From: Alphaproteobacteria bacterium
GTDB lineage: Bacteria > Pseudomonadota > Alphaproteobacteria > Ferrovibrionales > Ferrovibrionaceae
Assembly: GCA_947473805.1 (NCBI GenBank)
Contig: CANJGB010000014.1
Location: forward strand, 26,877-90,876
Length of the DNA: 64,000 nucleotides
Reading direction: 5' to 3'
A program made the position numbers and the translations under genes. Of the stretch, positions 1 through 9,577 are shown one piece after another. Below the pieces are notes generated by a model. The model saw only the letters and a list, made by a program, of their open reading frames with translations. It did no database searches and had not been told where the DNA came from. How positions within the stretch are numbered: position 1 is the stretch's first letter; each line of letters begins with the position of its first letter.

Positions 1-698
1 CGGTAGTCGAGCAGCTTGAAGTTCACCCGCTTCTCGACGCCGGCATCATGCGCGCGCTGCCGCGCGACCTTTAGCTGTTCCTCGGACAGGGTGACGCCGG
101 TAACCTCGCCGCCGCCTACTTCGGCCAGGTACAGGCCAAGGCCGCCCCAGCCGGAACCGATATCCAGCACCTTCTGGCCCGGCTTCAGCAGCAGCTTGGC
201 GGCGAGATGGCGTTTCTTCTGCGCCTGCGCCTTGTCGATGGAATCGTCAGGCTGCATGAAATAGGCGCATGAATATTGCCGGTCGCGGTCGAGAAACAGG
301 TCGTACAGCGCGCCGTTGAGGTCGTAGTGGTGCGCGACGTTGCGCTGCGCGGTGCCGATCGGATTGTGCTGGGCGATGCGGCGCCCCATCTTGCGCACGA
401 CCTGGGCCAGCCGGGCGGCCCAGTGCTCGACATCGCCCCAGCCCATGTTGCGTGTCGCAAGGTCCAAGAAGCCGGCAATATCGCCGTCCTCGATGGTCAG
501 CGAGCCGTCCATAAAGGCCTCACCCACGGCCAAGGCTGGATCAAACAGCAGGCGACGGGCCAGGGCACCATCGTGGAGGCGGATTTTTACGGTTGGGGCG
601 CGGCCATCGCTAAAAGCGTGGGCAGCACCACGTTGGTCGATCACAATCAATGTGCCGTGGCGAAATATCCGCCGTAGCATTTGTCCAAGAAGCCACAT
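1..698 (-). CDS. cfa: Cyclopropane-fatty-acyl-phospholipid synthase (3' end outside the window)
   Basis: This SAM-dependent enzyme adds a methylene bridge to unsaturated acyl chains of membrane phospholipids. The visible 232 residues begin MWLLGQMLRR and cover the N-terminal domain and the start of the methyltransferase domain. Conserved landmarks are AHHYDLNGALYDLFLD, QYSCAYFMQPDD and the SAM-binding motif VLDIGSGWGGLGLYLAEVG; many homologues have Cys where this one has Ser (DIGCGWGG). The frame stays open to the window edge, where codon 233 is cut after two bases, so the C-terminal half including later catalytic residues is missing. The ATG at 696-698 is the first usable start in frame. Family assignment is strong; substrate is inferred from the family. 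Confidence 0.9.
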   Translation of the reverse strand, partial: MWLLGQMLRRIFRHGTLIVIDQRGAAHAFSDGRAPTVKIRLHDGALARRLLFDPALAVGEAFMDGSLTIEDGDIAGFLDLATRNMGWGDVEHWAARLAQVVRKMGRRIAQHNPIGTAQRNVAHHYDLNGALYDLFLDRDRQYSCAYFMQPDDSIDKAQAQKKRHLAAKLLLKPGQKVLDIGSGWGGLGLYLAEVGGGEVTGVTLSEEQLKVARQRAHDAGVEKRVNFKLLDY

Positions 699-781
699 AC
701 GCCGGCCCTCGTCCGTGTCTACATATGGGACAGATGCTAGCAAAAGGGGTTTACCCCCAACAAGGGGCCGTTGCGGACGGT

Positions 782-822
782 AAAAACGGAACGGGGCGGG
801 ATTGCCAAGCAACCCCGCCCCG
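782..822 (-). terminator. Rho-independent terminator of the rpsF-rpsR-DUF2232-rplI operon
   Basis: A 9-bp GC stem (792-800 with 814-822) is extended by one A-C mismatch and four more pairs around a CAA loop. On the minus strand the stem is followed within a few bases by five T residues (782-786). It lies about 20 bases beyond the rplI stop codon. Confidence 0.85.
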
Positions 823-844
823 CCGGATGGACAAATTGTCGCGG

Positions 845-1408
845 TCAGGCGTCCTGGGCGGACTCCGCCTCGTCGTCGATCTCTTCGGAGAGCGGCGCGG
901 CGCCTTCCTCGAAGAACGCCTCGGCGCCAACCTGGCCGCCGGCGGCCTGGATCTCGGCCTCCGATTCCGAGCGGGCGACGTTCACGCTAACGTTGACCGA
1001 CAGTTCCGGGTGCAGGGTGACACGCACGGTGTGCACGCCGGTTGTCTTGATCGGGGCCTGCAGCTGGATCTGCTGGCGGGCCACGGTGAAGCCGGCCGCG
1101 GTGACCGCGTCCGAGATGTCGCGGGCGCTGACCGAGCCGTACAGCTGGCCGGTCTCGCCGGCCTGGCGCAGCAGCGTGACGCTGAGGCCCTGCATCTTGG
1201 CGGCAACCGCTTCGGCTTCGCCGCGCGCCTTCAGGTTCTGGACCTCAAGCTGCGCGCGCTGGCCTTCGAACCGGTCCTTGTTCGCCTTGGTGGCGCGCAG
1301 GGCCTTCTTCTTCGGCAGCAAAAAGTTGCGCGCATAGCCGTCCTTCACCCGGACGACGTCGCCCATCTGGCCGAGCTTCTCAATGCGCTCCAGCAGAATA
1401 ATTTCCAT
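845..1408 (-). CDS. rplI: 50S ribosomal protein L9
   Basis: Large-subunit ribosomal protein, 187 residues, slightly longer than the usual ~150 because of an acidic C-terminal tail. The N-terminal domain begins [19 protein letters not shown] and contains the family signature [16 protein letters not shown], followed by the long connecting helix and the C-terminal rRNA-binding domain ([12 protein letters not shown]). An in-frame ATG lies seven codons upstream, but the start at 1408 is preferred because it gives the family N-terminus and has a perfect AGGAGG seven bases upstream. That ribosome-binding site sits inside the 3' end of the DUF2232 gene, whose stop is one base away. Confidence 0.98.
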   Translation of the reverse strand: MEIILLERIEKLGQMGDVVRVKDGYARNFLLPKKKALRATKANKDRFEGQRAQLEVQNLKARGEAEAVAAKMQGLSVTLLRQAGETGQLYGSVSARDISDAVTAAGFTVARQQIQLQAPIKTTGVHTVRVTLHPELSVNVSVNVARSESEAEIQAAGGQVGAEAFFEEGAAPLSEEIDDEAESAQDA

Positions 1409-1409
1409 C

Positions 1410-2375
1410 TCACTCCTCCTGGCCGGCACCCGGACCGCCGAACCGTCGACGTATCCGAGCCCAGTCTTCCATCAGCCCGAGGCCGACGATCAAGATCGCC
1501 GGGAACCCGAGCAAGCCCACCAAAGTGTAGACGATCACGAGAACGAGCCCCGGAACCGCCGTCCGCCGGGCCAATGCGTGAACCACCGCAAGGCCCTGTA
1601 GAAAATACGCCACGCCACCGGCCGCCAGTATCGCCGCCCCGATCACGCCCGGCTGTCCGGGCATGAAGGCCAGCACCGCGGCAACCGCCACCAAGATCCC
1701 GAACCCGCGCGGCAAGGTCAGCGCCGCGAAGCGCGGACTAGGCCGCAGGTTGCGGCCAAATCGCGCCGCCAGGCCCTGGGCCAGCGCCAGGTTGCTTCCG
1801 ATCAACACCATCCATCCGATGGCGATGACCGCCGGCAGCCGACGGGCAATCTCGCCCGCCATCGCCTCTAGATCCGCACTGCCTTGCAACTCGGGCCGGT
1901 TGGCCTGGAGCTGTTCCAGCAGCATTTGCACCACCGGCGCCAGAAGGCCGCTCAGGCCGCCTTCCTCGCCGCTCGCCGCAAGCGCGGCGATAATCACCAG
2001 GGCCGAAGCGAGCCCCACCAGCCAGGCCACGAGGCGGCCCAGCGTGTACCACTGCAGCGCGCCATCGCCCGAAGCCACGCCGGCTTCCGTTGCCGGTCGC
2101 GCCAGCAGGGCCTGTCGAACCAGGATCGCCACCGGCAATCCGAACCCCAGCAGATACTCAACGCCGACCAGCCAGTTGACCGAGCCTGCCGTTATCGCGC
2201 CTGCCACCGTGGCGACCAGCACCGCCGGTACGCCAAACATCAATCCCACTAGGGCGAGGGGCAGCGCCGTCAGGTATGACAGTACCGCGCCGCCCAGCGA
2301 TCCCAGTGCCCCAACCAGCAGGAGGCCCGCGCTGAACAGGCCGGCCAGCAGGCCGTAGGCGAGGGAACGCCCCAT
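1410..2375 (-). CDS. DUF2232 family integral membrane protein
   Basis: Polytopic inner-membrane protein of 321 residues with about eight hydrophobic segments, for example [19 protein letters not shown] near the start and [20 protein letters not shown] near the end. The family is related to B. subtilis YybS, whose biochemical role is not settled. In alphaproteobacteria the gene is commonly found between rpsR and rplI, as here, which supports both the assignment and cotranscription. The C-terminus is charged ([11 protein letters not shown]) and probably cytoplasmic. No catalytic motif is apparent. Confidence 0.88.
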   Translation of the reverse strand: MGRSLAYGLLAGLFSAGLLLVGALGSLGGAVLSYLTALPLALVGLMFGVPAVLVATVAGAITAGSVNWLVGVEYLLGFGLPVAILVRQALLARPATEAGVASGDGALQWYTLGRLVAWLVGLASALVIIAALAASGEEGGLSGLLAPVVQMLLEQLQANRPELQGSADLEAMAGEIARRLPAVIAIGWMVLIGSNLALAQGLAARFGRNLRPSPRFAALTLPRGFGILVAVAAVLAFMPGQPGVIGAAILAAGGVAYFLQGLAVVHALARRTAVPGLVLVIVYTLVGLLGFPAILIVGLGLMEDWARIRRRFGGPGAGQEE

Positions 2376-2404
2376 GGCTTACGCCTGTTCGTTCCGCGCG
2401 GCTC

Positions 2405-2722
2405 CTACTTGATCAGGTAGGGCAGCAGGGCCAAGTGACGCGCACGCTTGATGGCTTGGGCCAGTTCGCGCTGCTTCTTGGCCGAAACGGCAGTGATACG
2501 GCTCGGGACAATCTTGCCGCGCTCCGAGATGAAGCGGGACAGCAGCTTGACGTCCTTGTAGTCGATCTTCGGCGCGCTGGCGCCCGAGAACGGGCAGCTC
2601 TTGCGGCGGCGGAAGAACGGACGGCGGCCTGCAGCGGCTGCACCGCCAGCGCCACCTGCACCACCACCCTGCCGGCCCTGGCCGCCTTCGCGGGCGCCGC
2701 CGCTCGTCGTCGGGGTCCTCAT
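2405..2722 (-). CDS. rpsR: 30S ribosomal protein S18
   Basis: Small-subunit protein that binds next to S6 on the 16S rRNA platform. The conserved core starts at [15 protein letters not shown] and includes [20 protein letters not shown], ending [11 protein letters not shown]. The 105-residue protein has an N-terminal extension of about 30 residues made almost entirely of Gly, Ala, Arg and Gln, absent from the compact E. coli form. Its ATG overlaps the rpsF TGA (ATGA at 2719-2722), so the S6 and S18 partners are translationally coupled. Confidence 0.97.
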   Translation of the reverse strand: MRTPTTSGGAREGGQGRQGGGAGGAGGAAAAGRRPFFRRRKSCPFSGASAPKIDYKDVKLLSRFISERGKIVPSRITAVSAKKQRELAQAIKRARHLALLPYLIK

Positions 2723-3198
2723 GCCGCACCTCCCTGATCATCGGCCAGCGGCGCGCGATCCTCGCGCGGGCCACGGTCTTCACGCGGGCCGCGATCGCGG
2801 AACCCGCCGCGGTCGCCGCCGAAGCCGCGATCGCCACCGAAGCCGCCACGGTCGCCGTCACGGCGCGGGCGCTCGTCGCGCGAGCGCAGCATGGCCGACG
2901 GGCCTTCCTCGTGTTCCTCGACGCGGACGCTGAGATAGCGCAGCACGTCTTCGTTGATGCGCATGTTGCGCTCCATCTCGGCCAGGGCGGCCGGCGGGGC
3001 GCTGATATTCAGCAGGACGTAATGGCCCTTGCGGTTCTTGCGAATGCGGTAGGGTAGGGACTTGAGGCCCCACATCTCGGTCTTGGAAACCGAACCGCCA
3101 TTGGCAGCGATGAGATCGGTGAACTGTTGGGCCAGGGCCTCGACCTGTTGCGAGGAAACGTCCTGACGCGCGATGAACACGCTTTCGTAAAGCGGCAT
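2719..3198 (-). CDS. rpsF: 30S ribosomal protein S6 with an Arg/Gly/Asp-rich repeat tail
   Basis: Partner of S18 in the 30S platform. The globular domain (residues 1 to about 100) begins [15 protein letters not shown] and includes [20 protein letters not shown]. The remaining 60 residues are a disordered, charged tail with repeated units of the type GGFGGDRG and GPREDR. The start at 3198 gives the universal S6 N-terminus and has GGGAG upstream; an earlier in-frame ATG would add 40 atypical residues. It is the first gene of the operon. Many S6 proteins have acidic or repeat tails, but the RGG-like composition here is unusual. Confidence 0.97.
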   Translation of the reverse strand: MPLYESVFIARQDVSSQQVEALAQQFTDLIAANGGSVSKTEMWGLKSLPYRIRKNRKGHYVLLNISAPPAALAEMERNMRINEDVLRYLSVRVEEHEEGPSAMLRSRDERPRRDGDRGGFGGDRGFGGDRGGFRDRGPREDRGPREDRAPLADDQGGAA

Positions 3199-3414
3199 CC
3201 GTAGCTTCTCCCTGTGGCTGTTGGCGGCCCGGCGCCCCGGAAAATCCGGCGGTGGATCGGGCCTAGCCGACGGACTGAACCGCCGGCAAGGAGCTATGAG
3301 GCGGCGGAATATACACAAAACGCCGGGGGGTGCAAGCCGGGCCGGGTCTGTTTTCCCGACCCTGCCTCTGCGCTACACTATAACAGGGGCGATTCGTTCG
3401 GGTTTGGTGGTGTT

Positions 3415-4641
3415 ATGCGGTCTGGTTCAGCCCTTTTTGCTTTCGCTTCTTTTCTGGCCTGGGCCGTCCCCGCGGGCGCGCAGACGGCCGTGCCGCCCGC
3501 CGCCGGGGCTGAGGCGTTTCCCGCCTGCCTGGCCGGCCTGCGCCGGGACGCCGTGTCTTCGGGCATTTCAAAGAAGGTCGTGGACGAGGCGACTGCCGGC
3601 CTGGCCTATAACGGCCGGGTCATCGAGCTGGACCGCGCCCAGCCGGAATTCTTCCAGACTTTCTGGCGCTATTTCGAGACCCGCATCACCGAGCAGCGCG
3701 TCCAGAAGGGCCGCGACCTGATGGCCCAGAACCGCAACCTGCTGAGCCGGGTCGAGGAGCAGTACGGCGTGCCGGCGCGCTATCTGGTCTCGTTCTGGGC
3801 GCTGGAGAGCAATTTCGGCCAGTTCACCGGCGGCTTTAAGATCGTCGAGTCCCTCGCCACCCTGGCCTGCGATCCCCGTCGCTCCGATTTCTTCAAGAGC
3901 GAGTTATTCAACGCCTTCCGCATCCTGGCCGAAGGTGCGGTCCCGCCGCAGAAGCTTCAGGGTTCCTGGGCCGGCGCCATGGGGCAGACCCAGTTCATGC
4001 CCTCCACCTTCATGCGCTATGCGCTGGACTATGATGGCGATGGCCGGCGCGACCTGTGGTCCAGCTTGCCGGACGTGTTCGGTTCGTCCGCACGCTACCT
4101 GTCGTCCATCGGCTGGAAGCGCGATCAAGACTGGGGCCGCGAAATCAGGCTGCCGGCCTGGTTCGCCTGGGAGCAGGCCGACCTCGAGATCAAGAAAAGT
4201 GCCGCCGAGTGGCGCTCCGCTGGCGTGACCGAGGCCGATGGTTCGCCGCTGCGCGATGACGGTCTGACCGGCTCCATCATCCTGCCAGGCGGCTGGCGCG
4301 GGCCGGCCTTCATCGTGTTCGACAATTTCCGCACCATCCTCAACTGGAACCGCTCGCTGTCCTATGCGGTGGCGGTGGGGCACCTGGCCGATCGTTTTAC
4401 CGGCAAGCCGGCACTGGTCGCGACGAAGCCTGCTGACGATGAACCGATGAGCCGCGACGCCGTCATGGAACTGCAGCGGCGGCTCACCGCGCTGAACTAC
4501 GACATCGGCAATGCCGATGGTGTGGTGGGCGCCAAGACGCGCGTTGCCGCGAAGGCGTTCCAGAAGCGCGCGGGCCTGCCGGCTGACGGCTATCCGACGC
4601 TCGACCTGCTCCAGCACCTCCGGCAGTACGCCGCCAAGTAA
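3415..4641 (+). CDS. MltB-family lytic murein transglycosylase with peptidoglycan-binding domain
   Basis: Cleaves the MurNAc-GlcNAc bond in peptidoglycan to give 1,6-anhydro ends. The 408-residue precursor starts with a signal peptide (residues 1-22, ending VPAGA) with no lipobox Cys, so it is probably soluble in the periplasm. The SLT_2 (GH103) domain spans about 35-330, with the catalytic Glu in WALESNFGQFTGG (E131) and the GAMGQTQFMPSTF motif. A PG_binding_1 domain covers about 345-405. The chosen ATG is the one that yields a signal peptide. It is divergent from rpsF across a 216-base intergenic region. Close relatives are the soluble E. coli Slt35 type and plant-associated homologues. Confidence 0.92.
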   Translation: MRSGSALFAFASFLAWAVPAGAQTAVPPAAGAEAFPACLAGLRRDAVSSGISKKVVDEATAGLAYNGRVIELDRAQPEFFQTFWRYFETRITEQRVQKGRDLMAQNRNLLSRVEEQYGVPARYLVSFWALESNFGQFTGGFKIVESLATLACDPRRSDFFKSELFNAFRILAEGAVPPQKLQGSWAGAMGQTQFMPSTFMRYALDYDGDGRRDLWSSLPDVFGSSARYLSSIGWKRDQDWGREIRLPAWFAWEQADLEIKKSAAEWRSAGVTEADGSPLRDDGLTGSIILPGGWRGPAFIVFDNFRTILNWNRSLSYAVAVGHLADRFTGKPALVATKPADDEPMSRDAVMELQRRLTALNYDIGNADGVVGAKTRVAAKAFQKRAGLPADGYPTLDLLQHLRQYAAK

Positions 4642-4804
4642 AAATCACCATTGCTGGACCCGGCACGGCTGGATTGCAGCTTCGGCATTTTCACTCCTCG
4701 CCGTTTTGGCCTATCACTGTTGACCGGGAGGGAGTGGCGGCGCTTCACCGCGCGGCACCCCGCATAAGAAACAAGCCTTGGCACGAGCCAGGTGGAGGGG
4801 CCGC

Positions 4805-6949
4805 ATGACCACGATTCAAACCGACGCCGGCGGCCGGCCGCTGGCGCTTCGCCCCGCCGACCTGCAGCACCTGTTCCGTCCACGCACCGTTGCCGTGATC
4901 GGCGCGTCCGATGGCGAGGGGCAGGGCGGCCTCATCTGGCGGCAGATGCAGGACCGTCTCGGTGCGCTGGGCGCGAAAGTCATTCCGGTCAATCCCGGCA
5001 AGGCCGAGGTCGGCGGCGTTAAGGCCTATCCCTCCGTCACCGCCATTCCCGACGAGGTTGATCTCGCGGTCGTCAGCGTGCGCGACACGTTGAAGGCGGT
5101 GGAGGATTGCGTCGAGAAGGGCGTCGGCTTTGCGCTGGTCTTCTCCTCGGGATTCGCCGAACTGCGCAACGACGAGGGCCGCGCGGCGCAGGCCCGCCTC
5201 GCCCAACTTGGCCGCGGCAAGACGCGCATAATCGGCCCCAACACCGCGCTCAACTTTTTCGAACCTTGGCTGCCCGGAAAGGGCAAGAAGCTCGCCGTCA
5301 TCTCACAGTCCGGCTACCAGGGCCGCTCGTTCGTGCAGGGCGAGGGACTGGGCATCGGTATCGATCTGTGGGCGACGGTCGGCAATGAGGCCGACGTGGA
5401 ATGGGCCGACTTCGTCGATTATTTCAGCCAGCGCGAAAATGTCGGCGCGATCATCTCGTACGTCGAGGGCTTCCACGATGGCCGCACGATGATGCTGGCG
5501 GCAGATGCCGCGGCACGGCGCGGCATTCCGCTGATCGTCGTCAAGATCGGCCGCAGCGAGTCAGGCCGCAAGATGGCCGCCGCCCATACCGGCCACCTGA
5601 CCGGCGCGGACGCGGTGCACGACGCCGTGTTCCGCCAGTTCGGCGTCATTCGCGTCGATGACTTTGACGAGGCGGTCGAGATTGCGGGCCTGTTCTGCCA
5701 TGCGCCGCCGGTCAAGGGCGGTGGCGTCGGCATTTTCGGTGCGTCGGGTGGCGCGGCATCGCATGCCGCCGACATATTGGGCCTGCACGGCGTTGCCGTG
5801 CCGCGCCTGACGCAAGAGACCATCGACAAGTTGGGCGAGCACCTGGCCTGGTTCCTGATGAAGGACAACCCGGTCGATTGCGGCGGCGTCATCGTGACCA
5901 AGCCCGAGGGCCTGCGCCTGATGGACCTGATTATCGCCGACCCGAACGTCGACATTTTCCTGACGCCGTTCCCCGGTTTGTTCAAGATGACCAGCGATCC
6001 GGTGCTGCGTCACCTGATTGCTTTGCACCGGCAGCAGACCAAGCCGGTCGTCGCCGTGTGGAACTCGCCGCATCGCGACGATCCGGTGTATCGCGAACTC
6101 GCGGCCGAGGGCGTGCCGCTGTTCCATTCGGTAACGGCAGCCGCCAGGGGCATGAAGGCGCTGGCCGATCATGCGCGGTTCGTGCGCGACTATCGCAGCC
6201 CGTTCACATCAATGCCGCGCGCCGCGTCACCCGCCGCTGCAACCTGCCGCAAGATTCTGGCAGGCCGAGCCGCATTGAACGAGGTCGAGTCCAAGGCGCT
6301 GCTGAAATCCTACGGCATCCCGGTGGTCGAGGAGCGCGTGGTGCAAAATGCCGCCGAAGCGTTGACTGCGGCGAAAGCGTTCGGCGGCAAGGTGGTGATG
6401 AAGGTTGTCTCCGCCGACATTGCGCACAAGTCCGACCTCGGTCTTGTGGCGGTCGGCATTGCCGAGGCCGACGTGATGCGCACGTTCGACGATCTGATGC
6501 AGGGTGTGCTCGACCGCGCGCCGCAGGCCAGGCTCGCCGGCATCGTCGTCCAGCCGATGGTGGGCGAGGTGGTAGCCGAGGTCATTCTCGGCCTGTCGCA
6601 CCAGGCGCCGTTCGGTCCCACCATTACGTACGGTCTGGGCGGCATTTTCGCCGAAGTGTTCAAGGACATGTCGTTCCGCGTGCCGCCGTTCAGCCGCGAA
6701 GGCGCGCTTGCGATGATCGAGGAGACCAAGGGCGTCGCCCTGTTGCGCGGTGCGCGCGGCCGCCCGGCCGGCGACATCGACGCGCTGGTCGATGCCATCA
6801 TGGCGCTGCAGACACTGGCCATCGAACTGGGTGGCGACATTGCCGAACTCGACATCAATCCGCTGATGGTCCTGCCCAGGGGCCGCGGCGTCGTGGCGGT
6901 GGATGCACTGATCGTGCCCGGCGCGCCCGTGAAGGAATACGCACAATGA
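4805..6949 (+). CDS. Acyl-CoA synthetase (NDP-forming), fused alpha/beta type
   Basis: Resembles ADP-forming acetyl-CoA synthetase, interconverting an acyl-CoA with acid plus CoA and making or using nucleoside triphosphate. The 714 residues contain a CoA-binding Rossmann domain (about 20-130, TVAVIGASDGEGQGG), two succinyl-CoA-ligase-like domains with the phospho-histidine region GRKMAAAHTGHLTGAD, and a C-terminal ATP-grasp_5 domain (about 490-714, VVMKVVSADIAHKSDLG). The ATG at 4805 has GGAGGGG upstream. Its TGA overlaps the ATG of the CoA-transferase gene, so the two act together, presumably in activating and transferring CoA to a carboxylic acid. The natural substrate cannot be told from sequence. 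Confidence 0.9.
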   Translation: MTTIQTDAGGRPLALRPADLQHLFRPRTVAVIGASDGEGQGGLIWRQMQDRLGALGAKVIPVNPGKAEVGGVKAYPSVTAIPDEVDLAVVSVRDTLKAVEDCVEKGVGFALVFSSGFAELRNDEGRAAQARLAQLGRGKTRIIGPNTALNFFEPWLPGKGKKLAVISQSGYQGRSFVQGEGLGIGIDLWATVGNEADVEWADFVDYFSQRENVGAIISYVEGFHDGRTMMLAADAAARRGIPLIVVKIGRSESGRKMAAAHTGHLTGADAVHDAVFRQFGVIRVDDFDEAVEIAGLFCHAPPVKGGGVGIFGASGGAASHAADILGLHGVAVPRLTQETIDKLGEHLAWFLMKDNPVDCGGVIVTKPEGLRLMDLIIADPNVDIFLTPFPGLFKMTSDPVLRHLIALHRQQTKPVVAVWNSPHRDDPVYRELAAEGVPLFHSVTAAARGMKALADHARFVRDYRSPFTSMPRAASPAAATCRKILAGRAALNEVESKALLKSYGIPVVEERVVQNAAEALTAAKAFGGKVVMKVVSADIAHKSDLGLVAVGIAEADVMRTFDDLMQGVLDRAPQARLAGIVVQPMVGEVVAEVILGLSHQAPFGPTITYGLGGIFAEVFKDMSFRVPPFSREGALAMIEETKGVALLRGARGRPAGDIDALVDAIMALQTLAIELGGDIAELDINPLMVLPRGRGVVAVDALIVPGAPVKEYAQ

Positions 6950-8151
6950 AAATGCCAACGCCCGGTGCGCTCACCGGCGTCAAGGTGCTCGACATCTCGA
7001 CTCTGTTTCCCGCGCCGATGGCCGCCGCGATGCTGGGCGATTTCGGCGCCGATGTGGTGAAGCTGGAACCGCCCGAGGGCGATCCCCTGCGCGTCACCGG
7101 CATCATGGCACCCGAGGGGCGCTCGTACGTCTGGGCCATGGTGGACCGCAACAAGCGCGCCATTCGCGTCGATTTCACCAGGCCCGAGGGGTTGAAGCTG
7201 GTGCAGCGGCTGACGGCCGAGGCCGATGTCGTGGTGTTGAACCAGCCGGTCAAGCTGCTGGAGCGCTGGGGCTGCACCTACGAGCAGATCAGTGCGCGCA
7301 ATCCCGGCGCCATCGTCGTCTATTTCTCCGGCTTCGGTGCCTCCGGGCCCTATGCGGAGCGTGCCGGCGCCGGCACGCTGGGCGAGGCCTTTGCGGGTCT
7401 GATCCATATGGTGGGTGAGCCCGGCAGCAAGCCGACCCCGCCATCATTTCCGCTGGGCGACATGATGGGCACTATCGCCGTCCTGCTTGGTGTGTTGCCG
7501 GCGCTCTACTGGCGCGATGCCAATGGCGGCACCGGCCAATTGGTCGATGCCACGATGTTCGAGGGCGCGCTGTCGATGATGGGGCCGGCTTTGGCCACTT
7601 GGCAGCCGGGCCGCCCGGTGCCGACACGCACCGGCAGCCGGTTGCCGGGTGCGGCGCCGCGCAACATCTACGCGACGTCGGATGGCAAGTGGGTGGCGCT
7701 TGCCGCCGCCACCGACAACCAGGCAGCGCGGGTGATCGACGTGATCGGCCAGGCAACACCCGAAAACATGGCGAAGTACGGCTTGCAGAAAAACCGCACC
7801 CGCAATGCTGACGAACTGGATGCGCTGGTGGCGGAGTGGATGAAGCGGCACGATGCCAAGACCATTGTCGCCACGCTGATGGCGGCGCGGGTGCCTATCT
7901 CCGAGGTCAACGACCTGCCCACCATGCTGGCCGACCCGCATGTCCAGGCACGCAAGGCGGTCGCCACCGTGCAGGACCCGCTGGTCGGCCCGGTGAACAT
8001 GCCGGCGCCCTTCCCCAAGCTGGACAAGACACCGGGCGAGGTCCGCAGCGGCGGTCCGGCATTGGGCGAGCACACGGAAGAAATCTGCCGCGACTGGCTG
8101 GGTGCCGACGCCGCGGAGATCGCGCGATTGAAGGCTGCCGGCGCGATCTGA
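6946..8151 (+). CDS. CaiB/BaiF family (class III) CoA-transferase
   Basis: Transfers CoA between an acyl-CoA donor and a carboxylic acid acceptor through an enzyme-bound mixed anhydride. The 401-residue protein matches the family length. Visible landmarks are the N-terminal GVKVLDISTLFPAPMAAAMLG, the segment DRNKRAIRVDF, and the probable catalytic aspartate D172 in FPLGDMMG, which corresponds to D169 of formyl-CoA transferase. The start overlaps the stop of the preceding acyl-CoA synthetase (ATGA), indicating coupled translation. The gene ends just before an 80-bp inverted-repeat element. The CoA donor and acceptor are unknown. Confidence 0.92.
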   Translation: MKMPTPGALTGVKVLDISTLFPAPMAAAMLGDFGADVVKLEPPEGDPLRVTGIMAPEGRSYVWAMVDRNKRAIRVDFTRPEGLKLVQRLTAEADVVVLNQPVKLLERWGCTYEQISARNPGAIVVYFSGFGASGPYAERAGAGTLGEAFAGLIHMVGEPGSKPTPPSFPLGDMMGTIAVLLGVLPALYWRDANGGTGQLVDATMFEGALSMMGPALATWQPGRPVPTRTGSRLPGAAPRNIYATSDGKWVALAAATDNQAARVIDVIGQATPENMAKYGLQKNRTRNADELDALVAEWMKRHDAKTIVATLMAARVPISEVNDLPTMLADPHVQARKAVATVQDPLVGPVNMPAPFPKLDKTPGEVRSGGPALGEHTEEICRDWLGADAAEIARLKAAGAI

Positions 8152-8157
8152 TCGGCA

Positions 8158-8237
8158 CCTCACGCTTCGACAAGCTCAGCGTGAGGCTAGCGATGAATTT
8201 TAAGTCGCCCTCATCCTGAGCCCGTCGAAGGGTGAGG
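8158..8237. repeat. Intergenic inverted-repeat element, copy 1 (about 80 bp)
   Basis: Two imperfectly complementary arms, CCTCACGCTTCGACAAGC... (8158-8186) and its near-reverse complement ending ...GTCGAAGGGTGAGG (8209-8237), flank a short AT-richer centre containing TTTTAAGTCG. The same element occurs at 19239-19318 and 51308-51387 with the same length and spacing. This copy lies between two convergent genes and could fold into a long hairpin in either transcript. Confidence 0.88.
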
Positions 8238-8249
8238 GCGTCCTCGGTC

Positions 8250-9440
8250 CTACTTCTTCGTGATCTCCGCCTTGTGGGCGGCCCACTTGTCGACTTCCTT
8301 CTGCACCGCCTTGGCGCGGAAGCCGACCAGTTCGGCACGGTTGGCAGCGGCCCACTCCATGGACTCGAAGCGGCCGGTGTTCACCTTGCTGAAATGCGGC
8401 ATCACGTAGCGGGCGACCAGTTCGTAGCTGCGCTTGGTCGCCTCGAAATCAGCCCAGTCGTGCGCCAGGTCGACCCAGGCGCCGAAGCCGCCCGACTGTT
8501 TCCACAGGCCTTCGATCTTGCGGATCAGGTCGTCGGGCGTGCCGATCACGGCAAGCCCGCTGGCGTTCATGGCGTCCACCTGCGCATCGATATCGGCATC
8601 CATCTCGGCGGCAATCGGCAGCACGCTGACGCGCTTGAAATACCGCACCCACTTCCTAAGGCCAAAGGCGACGTTCTTCTTCGCCTGCTCCAGCGATTCC
8701 GCGATGTGGACCGGGCCCACCAGGCGCCAGGCTGCCCGGCTCACACTAAGCCCGTGCTCCTTGGCCGAGGCATTCCAGATGTCCCAGGTCGATGCCAGCG
8801 CGTCGAAGCCCGCCTGCGACGTCGCCGAAATGGAAATAAGGCCGGCGCCATGCTTGCCGGCCAGGCTGGGGCCGTACGGCGAGGCAACGGCGGCGATCAC
8901 CAGTTCCGGGTGCGGCAGCTGGTAGTTGCCCAGCTGCGAGCGCGCGTCCCGCAGCTTGAAGAATTCGGTTTCCTTGGTGACGATCTCGCCGCGCAGCAGC
9001 GGCATGATCACGTCCAGCATTTCCTCCGCGATTTCGCGGATGCGCAGCGGGTCGCGTCCCATCATGTGCACGTCCGACGGCAGCGAACCGGGGCCGATGC
9101 CGAAAATCAGCCGGCCGCGCGTCTGGTGGTCCAGCTGCTGGATGCGGTCGGCCACGGTCATGGGGTTGTGGTAGGGCAGGGAAACCACGCCGGTCGCCAG
9201 CTTGATGCGCTTGGTGCGCTCGGCAACGCCAGCCAGGAACAGCTCCGGCGAGGGGATCATTTCCATGCCGCCGGAATGGTGTTCGCCTATCCAGGCTTCT
9301 GCGAAGCCCAGGTTCTCCACATGCTGGACCAGTTGCATGTCGCGCTCGAGCGCCAGGGTCGGATTCTCATCGCAGTCGTGAAATGGTACGATGAATGTGC
9401 CGAAACGCAGGCCCCGCTGGTCGATTGCGCTGTCACTCAT
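8250..9440 (-). CDS. LLM class flavin-dependent oxidoreductase (luciferase-like monooxygenase)
   Basis: Bacterial-luciferase-like TIM-barrel enzyme expected to use reduced FMN or F420 to oxidise an organic substrate. The 396 residues show family features: LRFGTFIVPFHDCDENP at the N-terminus, the EAWIGEHH motif, RIKLATGVVSLPYHNP and RLIFGIGPGSLPSD. The ATG at 9440 has GGAGG eight bases upstream; an upstream in-frame start would add 32 residues lacking family character. It is divergent from the substrate-binding protein gene with 137 bases between the starts, suggesting a shared regulatory region. The substrate is unknown. Confidence 0.9.
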   Translation of the reverse strand: MSDSAIDQRGLRFGTFIVPFHDCDENPTLALERDMQLVQHVENLGFAEAWIGEHHSGGMEMIPSPELFLAGVAERTKRIKLATGVVSLPYHNPMTVADRIQQLDHQTRGRLIFGIGPGSLPSDVHMMGRDPLRIREIAEEMLDVIMPLLRGEIVTKETEFFKLRDARSQLGNYQLPHPELVIAAVASPYGPSLAGKHGAGLISISATSQAGFDALASTWDIWNASAKEHGLSVSRAAWRLVGPVHIAESLEQAKKNVAFGLRKWVRYFKRVSVLPIAAEMDADIDAQVDAMNASGLAVIGTPDDLIRKIEGLWKQSGGFGAWVDLAHDWADFEATKRSYELVARYVMPHFSKVNTGRFESMEWAAANRAELVGFRAKAVQKEVDKWAAHKAEITKK

Positions 9441-9577
9441 GCCGTCTGCCTCCGAAAAACAAGGGTCATCATTGCTCCCGCGCCAGCGGGCTTCCGTGAA
9501 GGCTTGCAATTGACGGTCAGCACGCCAACGTGTCAAGTTCCGCGCCTTTCGCGGACGCGATAAACAGGGAGAAAAAG

